DNA from: Bacillota bacterium
GTDB taxonomy: Bacteria > Bacillota > Dethiobacteria > DTU022
Assembly: GCA_012510625.1 (NCBI GenBank)
Contig: JAAZHP010000106.1
Span: 1-19,954, forward strand
Direction: 5' to 3'
DNA length: 19,954 bases
Shown here: one piece after another, positions 14,333 through 19,954 of the stretch
Layout of the letters: every line of letters starts with the position of its first letter
How positions within the stretch are numbered: the stretch's first letter is position 1
Position numbers and translations under genes: made by a program
The notes under the pieces: model-generated
The model's database searches: none
What the model was told of the DNA's origin: nothing
What the model saw: the letters and a program-made list of their open reading frames with translations, nothing else

Positions 14333-15721
14333 TTGAGCGATCTTGATACCATAGCTGCCATCAGCACCCCCGTTGGAGAAGGCGGCATCGGAATTGTCCG
14401 CATCAGTGGCGCGGAGGCCTTTTCCATTGGGAAAAAAGTATTTAAGCCCCGGCAGAAACAGGGTCCGGGCTACCCCAGGTCGCACCATCTATATTACGGG
14501 CATATCATTTCATCGGAAAACGAAGTCATTGATGAGGTTCTGGCGGCTTTTATGAAGGCGCCGCGCACATACACACGCGAGGATACAGTGGAGATAAACT
14601 GTCATAGCGGTATTTTGACGCTGCGTCTGATTTTAAAAAGAGTGCTGGAAGAGGGGGCCAGGTTGGCCCAGCCCGGTGAATTTACCAGGCGCGCATTTTT
14701 ATATGGACGCATTGATCTCAGCCAGGCGGAGAGCATTTTAAAGATTATTCGAGCACGCTCTGACGAGGCCGTAAAAATAGGAGTCTCCAATTTGCAAGGC
14801 CGGCTTTCCCTAGAGATAAGAAAGATCAGGGATAAAATATTGACTGTTCTGGTTCGCATAGAGGCGCGCCTGGACTTTCCGGAGGATATTGAAGAGGAAA
14901 TTGATTGGGAGCGGGAAGTAAAGAAGGAGCTGGAGGAAGTTGAGGAGATGCTCTCAGATCTTGCCGCAGGAGCAGAGCGGGGCTGGGCGCTACAGGAAGG
15001 CCTGCTCACGGCAATAATTGGCAAACCCAATGCCGGAAAGTCGTCTTTGCTGAATGCGCTGCTAAAAGAAGAACGGGCCATTGTGGACGAAGTTCCCGGA
15101 ACAACGCGGGATCTTCTGGAAGGCTTTATTACCGTAAGCGGCTATCCGCTTTGCTTGCTTGATACCGCGGGCATTCACAGTACCGCCGACCCGGTAGAGC
15201 GGAAAGGAATCTCCAGGGCTAAAAACGCCGTGGCCAGGGCCCGCCTGTTGATCGTGGTTCTGGATGGATCCACCGGCTGGAGCAAAGACGATCAGGCCGT
15301 AGCGGAATTGATCAGGCCGGAACATCTTGCTGTAATTGTAATAAACAAGATCGACCTGCCCCAACGAATTAGCGTTGCAGAAATTAAGGCACGCTTGCCG
15401 GGCCGCCCGCTGGTGTTCACCTCTGCAACCATGAACCGGGGCATCGACGAGCTGGAGGAGACTATCGGAAGCCTGCTGGATCGGAAACTGGGCGGAAAGG
15501 CTTCCGAAAGTCCGGCCATGGTCAGCCTGAGACATGCCGGGCTTGTTCAGGAAGCGCGGGAACTTATTGAGGGGACGCTACAGACGCTCTCACAGCAGCC
15601 CCTTGAACTGTTAAGCATCGACTTAAAGGAAGCATGGTTAAAATTGGGCGAAATTACCGGAGAGACAGTTACCGAGGAGTTGCTGGACCAGATTTTCAGT
15701 GAGTTTTGCATTGGCAAGTAA
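14333..15721 (+). CDS. mnmE: tRNA uridine-5-carboxymethylaminomethyl(34) synthesis GTPase MnmE
   Basis: MnmE, together with MnmG, modifies the wobble uridine U34 of certain tRNAs. The 462 residues have the folate-binding N-terminal domain (from DTIAAISTPVGEGGIGIVRISG), a helical domain, and the inserted GTPase: G1 GKPNAGKS (230-237), G2 region PGTTRD (255-260), G3 DTAG (277-280), G4 NKID (338-341). It ends with the catalytic CIGK (459-462), so it is complete. The start is TTG at 14333 with GGGAGG six bases upstream. The usual partner gene mnmG is not next to it; rsmG follows after 18 bases. The GGGAGG can pair with the loop side of the terminator upstream. Confidence 0.96.
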   Translation: MSDLDTIAAISTPVGEGGIGIVRISGAEAFSIGKKVFKPRQKQGPGYPRSHHLYYGHIISSENEVIDEVLAAFMKAPRTYTREDTVEINCHSGILTLRLILKRVLEEGARLAQPGEFTRRAFLYGRIDLSQAESILKIIRARSDEAVKIGVSNLQGRLSLEIRKIRDKILTVLVRIEARLDFPEDIEEEIDWEREVKKELEEVEEMLSDLAAGAERGWALQEGLLTAIIGKPNAGKSSLLNALLKEERAIVDEVPGTTRDLLEGFITVSGYPLCLLDTAGIHSTADPVERKGISRAKNAVARARLLIVVLDGSTGWSKDDQAVAELIRPEHLAVIVINKIDLPQRISVAEIKARLPGRPLVFTSATMNRGIDELEETIGSLLDRKLGGKASESPAMVSLRHAGLVQEARELIEGTLQTLSQQPLELLSIDLKEAWLKLGEITGETVTEELLDQIFSEFCIGK

Positions 15722-15739
15722 TGGCAGGATGATTAAACC

Positions 15740-16468
15740 ATGACCGCAACAAGGGGTTTTGATGAGCTATTGACGAAGGTGATTGCCGCTCTCGGCTTAA
15801 TTATAAGCGGCAATCAGAAGGAGAAACTATTAAACTATATCCAACTTATCCTGGAAGGTCTGAAAAAACAGCGGCTGGTGGGAGAAAGAAGCGGCGCCGC
15901 CCTAATTGAGAAACACCTGTATGACTCTCTTTACCCATTAACAACATGGCAGATACCGCGCGGCAGCTTGCTGGATCTGGGAACGGGTGTAGGTTTGCCG
16001 GGGATACCCATGAAAATCTGTCTTCCTGAACAGGCCCTCTATTTGCTGGATGCCAACAAAAAGAAAATTAATTTTTTAAGGAAAGTTGCCCTGGAGCTGG
16101 CGCTGCAAGAGGTCTTTTTTTTACCGGGCCGGGCTGAAGAATGGGGCCGGGACCCCGGCTGCCGCGAGCAATTCGACTGCGTGGTCAGCCGCGCGGTGGC
16201 GCGGGCCGCGGTGCTGGTGGAACTGGGGCTGCCGCTGGTTAAAATGGGAGGATTTCTGCTTCTTTATAAGGGCAAACAGGGTCCTTCGGAGATAAAAGAG
16301 GCCGGCCCTGCCCTGCAGCTCTGCGGAGGCCGGCTGGAAAAGAGCTGGCATTACCGGATTCCTACTGGAGAAGAGCGAACCCTTTTCTTGATTAAAAAGA
16401 TAGGCCCCACCCCGGCGGCTTATCCGAGGCGATCCGGTGTGCCTCAGAGGAAACCGCTGGGCAGTTAA
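15740..16468 (+). CDS. rsmG: 16S rRNA (guanine527-N7) methyltransferase RsmG
   Basis: RsmG (GidB) methylates N7 of G527 in 16S rRNA with S-adenosylmethionine; its loss gives low-level streptomycin resistance in several bacteria. The 242 residues include IEKHLYDSLYPL, the SAM-binding LLDLGTGVGLPGIPMKI (77-93), LLDANKKKINFLRKV (102-116), CVVSRAVARA (147-156) and the basic C-terminus YPRRSGVPQRKPLG, all standard. It lies 18 bases after mnmE, where mnmG would be expected first. A promoter for the next genes begins just after its stop. Confidence 0.96.
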   Translation: MTATRGFDELLTKVIAALGLIISGNQKEKLLNYIQLILEGLKKQRLVGERSGAALIEKHLYDSLYPLTTWQIPRGSLLDLGTGVGLPGIPMKICLPEQALYLLDANKKKINFLRKVALELALQEVFFLPGRAEEWGRDPGCREQFDCVVSRAVARAAVLVELGLPLVKMGGFLLLYKGKQGPSEIKEAGPALQLCGGRLEKSWHYRIPTGEERTLFLIKKIGPTPAAYPRRSGVPQRKPLGS

Positions 16469-16481
16469 ATAATTTCTATTT

Positions 16482-16510
16482 TTGAAGGAATGTCCCGGTG
16501 ATTGTCTAAT
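16482..16510 (+). promoter_or_regulatory. Candidate noc-parA-parB promoter
   Basis: TTGAAG (16482-16487), 17-base spacer, TCTAAT (16505-16510). Transcription would begin near 16517, 28 bases before the noc ATG. This also argues against the in-frame TTG at 16482 as the noc start, because it would lie upstream of the transcript. Confidence 0.5.
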
Positions 16511-16544
16511 AGTTTCCATAAGCATTCAAGAGGCGGGTGATCAG

Positions 16545-17375
16545 ATGAATAGCAACCGGGTTGGAGACTTCCCCTTGCTCGAAGTGGAACCGGGCAGAGA
16601 GAAGGTAATCCGGGTGCGCATTGACCTTCTACAGCCGAATCCCTACCAGCCAAGGAAGGACTTTCCGGAAGATAAAATTGGTGAACTGACCCAGTCTATA
16701 AAGACCTACGGGCTGCTGCATCCCATTATTGTGCGACGCCAGGGCCGGGCCTACCAGATCGTCGCCGGTGAGCGCAGGGTCCTTGCCTGCCGGAGCCTGG
16801 GATGGAAAACCATACCGGCAATTGTCAAAGATCTTTCCGACAGCGCCGTGGCGGCCATGGCGCTGATTGAAAACCTGCAGCGGGAGGATCTTAACTATTT
16901 GGATGAAGCTGCCGGCTATGCCAGGCTAATCCAAACATTTAATCTAACCCAGGAGGTATTGGCGCAGCGGCTGGGGAAAAGCCAATCAACAATCGCCAAT
17001 AAAATGCGATTGCTTAAACTTCCCGATGAGGTAAAAGAACTGCTGATAAAGGAGCAGCTCACAGAGAGGCATGCCCGCGCTTTGTTGAAGCTGAATTCGG
17101 CAGAGCAGCAGAAGATGATGATCCGGGAGATTATTCATCAAGGGTTCACTGTAAGCGAAACTGAGAAGAAAATAGAGCAGCTGATTAAAGGGGAAAAGCT
17201 TGACAAGCCGGGGCGGCGGCGCAAGGGCGTGATCGGAGATATGCGCATATTTTTAAACACAATCCGCCGGGCGATCAAAATTATTGAAGGATCCGGCCTG
17301 CATCCCGAAGTAGAGGAGAAAGTGGAGCCGGATTATATTGAGGTAACAGTGAGGCTTTATAAGAACAAATCCTGA
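16545..17375 (+). CDS. noc: Nucleoid occlusion protein Noc (ParB family)
   Basis: Noc is a CTP-dependent ParB-like DNA clamp that blocks division over the nucleoid. From ATG 16545 (ribosome site GGCGGGTGATC) it has 276 residues. The ParB nuclease-like/CTPase domain carries GERR (75-78) and ENLQRED (109-115); the helix-turn-helix is QEVLAQRLGKSQSTIANKMRLL. The four residues known to set Noc versus ParB site choice read Gln147, Lys153, Lys158, Arg175, the QKKR set of Noc, whereas the downstream ParB has Arg, Thr, Ser, Gly. The C-terminal RIFLNTIRRAIKIIEGSG is Noc-like. The N-terminus (MNSNRVGDFPLLEVEPG) lacks the amphipathic FSRFFGL-type helix that ties Bacillus Noc to the membrane. Likely transcribed with parA and parB. 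Confidence 0.9.
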   Translation: MNSNRVGDFPLLEVEPGREKVIRVRIDLLQPNPYQPRKDFPEDKIGELTQSIKTYGLLHPIIVRRQGRAYQIVAGERRVLACRSLGWKTIPAIVKDLSDSAVAAMALIENLQREDLNYLDEAAGYARLIQTFNLTQEVLAQRLGKSQSTIANKMRLLKLPDEVKELLIKEQLTERHARALLKLNSAEQQKMMIREIIHQGFTVSETEKKIEQLIKGEKLDKPGRRRKGVIGDMRIFLNTIRRAIKIIEGSGLHPEVEEKVEPDYIEVTVRLYKNKS

Positions 17376-17412
17376 AAAAGAGCAAAACATCTACTTAAGA
17401 GGGAGAGAAACC

Positions 17413-18171
17413 ATGGCGCGTATTATAGCCATCGCCAATCAAAAAGGCGGTGTGGGGAAAACTACAACGGCGGTAAACTTAAGCGCCGCCCTGGCCAGGC
17501 TGGGCGAGAAGGTTCTGCTGCTCGATATCGATCCGCAGGGCAATGCCACCAGCGGTATAGGCTTGTCCAAGAAAGAGATCAAGGCCTGTATCTACGATGC
17601 CCTGATCAACGGACTTCCCCTGGAGAGGATAGTGCTGCCCTCCCGGTGGGAGAACCTCTTTGTAGTACCGGCGACAATCCAGCTTGCCGGGGCGGAGGTT
17701 GAGCTGGTTCTTACAATATCGCGTGAAGTTAAGCTGAAAGAAGCCCTGGCCCCGATAAAAGATAATTTCTCCATTATTTTAATTGACTGCCCCCCCTCCC
17801 TGGGCTTGCTGACGATCAATGCCTTGACTGCCGCCAGCGGCGTTATAATTCCCATCCAGTGCGAGTACTACGCCCTGGAGGGACTCGGGCAGCTGATGAA
17901 TACGATCACGCTTGTTCGCCGTAATCTCAACGAGGAGCTGCAGATAGAAGGCGTTCTCCTGACCATGTACGACTCCCGGACCAACCTTTCAGAGCAGGTT
18001 GTGGAAGAGGTCCGGGAATATTTTAAAGAAAAGGTTTACCGGACCATTGTTCCCCGTAATGTTCGCCTTAGCGAGGCGCCAAGTCACGGTTTGCATATTC
18101 TCGAATATGATCCCCGCAGCAGAGGGGCGGAGGTTTACATTTCCCTGGCCGAAGAGGTGAGCAGAAAATGA
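17413..18171 (+). CDS. parA: Chromosome-partitioning ATPase ParA/Soj
   Basis: ParA (Soj) is a DNA-binding ATPase that works with ParB/parS in origin segregation; in Bacillus it also regulates DnaA. The 252 residues start MARIIAIANQKGGVGKTTTA, a deviant Walker A with the signature Lys11 and Lys16. Walker A' is LLLDIDPQGNATSGIG and Walker B is ILIDCPPSLGLLTINAL. It ends LAEEVSRK and overlaps parB as ATGA. The ATG is preceded by GAGGGAGAG. It lies 37 bases after noc with no evident promoter between. Confidence 0.96.
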   Translation: MARIIAIANQKGGVGKTTTAVNLSAALARLGEKVLLLDIDPQGNATSGIGLSKKEIKACIYDALINGLPLERIVLPSRWENLFVVPATIQLAGAEVELVLTISREVKLKEALAPIKDNFSIILIDCPPSLGLLTINALTAASGVIIPIQCEYYALEGLGQLMNTITLVRRNLNEELQIEGVLLTMYDSRTNLSEQVVEEVREYFKEKVYRTIVPRNVRLSEAPSHGLHILEYDPRSRGAEVYISLAEEVSRK

Positions 18172-19031
18172 GCGAAAAGAGGCGACTGGGCCGGGGTTTG
18201 GGAGCGCTGATAGGGGAAGCGCTCACCGGAGTTGCCGAGATAACCGAAATCCCCTTGAATGAAATCAAGGCGAACCCCTTTCAACCTCGAGTTAATTTTG
18301 ATCCCGCAAAGATGGAAGAACTGGTGGCCTCCATAAAAGAACACGGCGTCGTCCAGGCGGTGGTAGTCTCCCCGGTTAAAGAAGGGGGGTATTACCTTGT
18401 AGCCGGCGAGAGGCGCTGCCGAGCGGCCAGGATGGCCGGCCTGACAGAGATCCCGGCACTGATACGCGAGTTCAAGGAAAAAGAAATGCTCGAAATTGCC
18501 CTCATTGAAAACTTGCAGCGGGAAGACCTGAACCCCATTGAAGAAGCCGCTGCCTACCGGCGGCTGATGGAAGAATTTAATTTTACCCAGGAGGAGCTGG
18601 GCCGGCGACTTGGAAAGAGCCGCTCCGCCATTGCCAACACGGTTCGCTTACTCTCTCTGCCGCAGAAAGTCCAGGAGGCCATTATCAGAGGAGAGTTGAG
18701 TGCCGGGCAGGCTCGTCCGCTGCTGGCGCTGCCTGATGCAGCCATGCAGGAAGAGCTGGCCAGGCAGATCATAGACGGGAAAATGACAGCCCGGGAGGCG
18801 GAAAGCCTGGCTGGAAATGCGGCCGCAGGAAAAAACAAAAGGCGGGTGCCAGCGAAGACGGAGGCTGCGGACCCGCTGCTAAAAGAGCTGCAGGGGATCC
18901 TGCAGCGCCGGCTGGGGACAAAGGTAAAGATTTATCGCCGCAGGGGGAGCGGCACCATTGAGATATTCTTTTACGGAGAAGAAGATCTCGAACGCCTTAT
19001 AGCGCTGATAATGCCTGAAGGCATCGGCTAG
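18168..19031 (+). CDS. parB: Chromosome-partitioning protein ParB/Spo0J
   Basis: ParB (Spo0J) binds parS, slides as a CTP-loaded clamp and recruits ParA and SMC to the origin. The 287 residues begin with the ParA-contact segment RRLGRGLGALIG (5-16), then the CTPase domain with GERR (80-83) and ENLQRED (114-120), the helix-turn-helix TQEELGRRLGKSRSAIANTVRLL, and a C-terminal dimer domain (about 234-287). Site-choice residues are Arg152, Thr158, Ser163, Gly180, matching ParB rather than Noc. It overlaps parA by four bases. Two parS sites begin 4 bases after its stop codon, so its own target lies at the end of its gene. Confidence 0.97.
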   Translation: MSEKRRLGRGLGALIGEALTGVAEITEIPLNEIKANPFQPRVNFDPAKMEELVASIKEHGVVQAVVVSPVKEGGYYLVAGERRCRAARMAGLTEIPALIREFKEKEMLEIALIENLQREDLNPIEEAAAYRRLMEEFNFTQEELGRRLGKSRSAIANTVRLLSLPQKVQEAIIRGELSAGQARPLLALPDAAMQEELARQIIDGKMTAREAESLAGNAAAGKNKRRVPAKTEAADPLLKELQGILQRRLGTKVKIYRRRGSGTIEIFFYGEEDLERLIALIMPEGIG

Positions 19032-19034
19032 AAA

Positions 19035-19050
19035 AGTTTCACGTGAAACA
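19035..19050. promoter_or_regulatory. parS site 1
   Basis: The 14-bp palindrome GTTTCACGTGAAAC (19036-19049) matches the bacterial parS consensus TGTTTCACGTGAAACA at 15 of 16 positions (first base A). It is the loading site for ParB encoded just upstream. Confidence 0.93.
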
Positions 19051-19073
19051 AATGCATCATAAGCTCCTATTTT

Positions 19074-19089
19074 TGTTTCACGTGAAACT
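19074..19089. promoter_or_regulatory. parS site 2
   Basis: The same GTTTCACGTGAAAC palindrome (19075-19088); 15 of 16 positions match the consensus (last base T). Centre-to-centre distance to site 1 is 39 bp, nearly four helical turns, so both face much the same side of the DNA. Confidence 0.93.
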
Positions 19090-19178
19090 TTTTTTCTAAA
19101 AAAGGAGAATCCGTATTTAAGGCGAAGTTAATATTGTTAATTTTATTTAATAAAAGCTATGAGGGGTGCATCACTGCC

Positions 19179-19715
19179 ATGCCGCTTTGGGAACATATGG
19201 GGCAATGGATTTACAATAACCTCCACGGCTTGTTGCCCGTAATTGGGGGAGCGGTGCTGATCTGCATCGCTCTTTCGGCGGTCTCGCTGGCCATGGGTCT
19301 GTCCCTAAAAAAACGTTACCGCAAACTTATGATGGGACGTGAAGACTTTGACCTGGAGGGGTTGATTAACCGGCATGGCGAGCTTATCGAGGAAGCCCTT
19401 CAACAACAGCGGCGGACCGCAGCACGCTTAGAAGAAATTGAAGAAAGGCTTCAACTGGCGGTAGCCGGTGTAGGCATGGTTCGTTATAACGCTTTCCAGG
19501 ACACTGGAAGCGACCTTAGCTTCTCTCTGGCTTTGCTGGACCGCAACCTGAACGGAGTGGTTGTGACCAGTCTTTTCGGGCGGGAAGAGAGCAGATGTTA
19601 CGGCAAGATTGTCAAGCGGGGAAAGTCAATTCATTTTCTCAGCGAGGAAGAAATACAAGCTCTTGAAGAGGCCCGGCGAAGGGTGGAAACCCGGAAACGG
19701 CGGCGGAAACGGTAA
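19179..19715 (+). CDS. DUF4446 family membrane protein
   Basis: This is a Firmicute protein of the DUF4446 family, function unknown. From ATG 19179 it has 178 residues: one membrane segment (about 18-42), a charged coiled-coil-like stretch (about 62-95), then the conserved core GVGMVRYNAFQDTGSDLSF (97-115), SLALLDRNLNGVV and FGREESRCYGKIV, and a very basic end. GAGGGGTG lies 10 bases before this ATG. An in-frame TTG at 19134 would add 15 residues but has no ribosome site at proper distance. It follows the parS pair and precedes a membrane-anchored M23-like gene by 24 bases, an arrangement I recall from Clostridia. Confidence 0.85.
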   Translation: MPLWEHMGQWIYNNLHGLLPVIGGAVLICIALSAVSLAMGLSLKKRYRKLMMGREDFDLEGLINRHGELIEEALQQQRRTAARLEEIEERLQLAVAGVGMVRYNAFQDTGSDLSFSLALLDRNLNGVVVTSLFGREESRCYGKIVKRGKSIHFLSEEEIQALEEARRRVETRKRRRKR

Positions 19716-19739
19716 GCCTCTTTGAAGGTGGGGGAGAAA

Positions 19740-19954
19740 GTGCAGAAGCGAAAACGCTACTTTACGATCATGATTGTGCCTCATTCAGAGGAAGCCACTT
19801 ACAGCTTCCGGCTGCCCCTGTTTGTGGGCCAGCTGGTCGTCGCCCTCCTGGTGATAGGGATGGCTGCATTTTTTATTCTCGCCTACACATACCGCAATGC
19901 TCTCCAGGATGCCGAAGAGTTGCGCATCTTGCGGCAGGCCAACCAGGCCCAGCA
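19740..19954 (+). CDS. Membrane-anchored M23 peptidase-like protein, N-terminal part
   Basis: The window ends inside this gene. The 71 visible codons start at GTG 19740 with GGGGGAG upstream. The start reads QKRKRYFTIMIVPHSEEATYSF, then a hydrophobic helix (about 27-50) and the beginning of a charged, probably coiled-coil segment. The RYFTIMIVPHSE...SFRLPLF opening is typical of Firmicute M23-type peptidoglycan endopeptidases and is often found after parB. The catalytic domain is outside the window, so activity is inferred. The gene probably forms an operon with the DUF4446 gene. Confidence 0.65.
   Translation, partial: MQKRKRYFTIMIVPHSEEATYSFRLPLFVGQLVVALLVIGMAAFFILAYTYRNALQDAEELRILRQANQAQ

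Larger units (their letters stand above)
19032..19095 (+). terminator. Terminator-like hairpin built from two parS sites
   Basis: The 21 bases 19032-19052 are an exact inverted copy of 19072-19092, with a 19-base loop and a run of seven T (19089-19095). RNA from parB would form a long stem followed by U, as in a rho-independent terminator. The stem is A+U-rich at its ends, and each half can also fold on itself, so efficiency is uncertain. Confidence 0.55.

Noticed and set aside
14602..15081. 159-codon minus-strand frame opposite mnmE
   Set aside because: Serine/arginine-rich composition typical of an antisense shadow of a Glu/Leu-rich gene, with no ribosome site considered convincing.
16482..16544. 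TTG start extending Noc by 21 residues
   Set aside because: It has no ribosome site, lies at the -35 of the candidate promoter, and the added residues match no Noc N-terminus; the ATG at 16545 has GGTGATC just upstream.
19134..19178. TTG start extending the DUF4446 protein by 15 residues
   Set aside because: The only nearby ribosome-like AAAGGAG (about 19100-19106) is far too distant, while the ATG at 19179 has GAGGGGTG at 10 bases.
1..19954. tRNA, rRNA, riboswitch, CRISPR, insertion sequence or prophage
   Set aside because: No repeat arrays, transposase frames, cloverleaf-like segments or rRNA stretches were recognised by eye; a covariance-model search would settle small RNAs.

Overview
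The window is the chromosome replication origin region of a bacterium in the Firmicutes, most likely class Clostridia. The evidence is the gene order around dnaA, a RemB-type regulator between recF and gyrB, a Noc protein beside ParA/ParB, and a DUF4446 plus M23-peptidase pair after parB. I cannot name the genus. No mobile element, CRISPR array, tRNA or rRNA is visible. No stretch above about 280 bp lacks a gene.

Two gene arms diverge from the dnaA-rpmH gap. The left arm (minus strand, 12 kb down to 1) reads dnaA, dnaN, recF, a DUF721 gene, remB-like, gyrB, a small membrane protein, gyrA, an FAD-binding lipoprotein, and the N-terminal part of an OadA/PycB carboxyltransferase. The small S4-domain gene often found between dnaN and recF is absent. 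The right arm (plus strand) reads rpmH, rnpA, yidD, yidC, jag, a terminator, mnmE, rsmG, noc, parA, parB, two parS sites, a DUF4446 gene and the start of an M23-type envelope protein. mnmG, which usually sits between mnmE and rsmG, is missing here.

Functionally the left arm initiates replication (DnaA), clamps and repairs (DnaN, RecF), possibly loads helicase (DUF721/DciA-like) and controls supercoiling (GyrAB). The right arm supplies ribosome and RNase P parts, membrane insertion, tRNA/rRNA modification, and chromosome segregation and nucleoid occlusion.

The origin looks bipartite. A consensus DnaA box and a second box overlapping the dnaA -10 lie upstream of dnaA. The dnaA-dnaN gap holds an exact inverted pair of TTGTCCACA-type boxes, a candidate DnaA-trio tract and an A+T-rich stretch. 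Most of the window is conserved core genome and I saw no wholly new system. The points most worth checking are: the twin parS sites that also form a terminator-like hairpin; the carboxyltransferase frame with no ordinary start codon, lying one TAA after the lipoprotein; a Noc without its membrane-targeting helix; the missing mnmG; and the DnaA box on the dnaA promoter.
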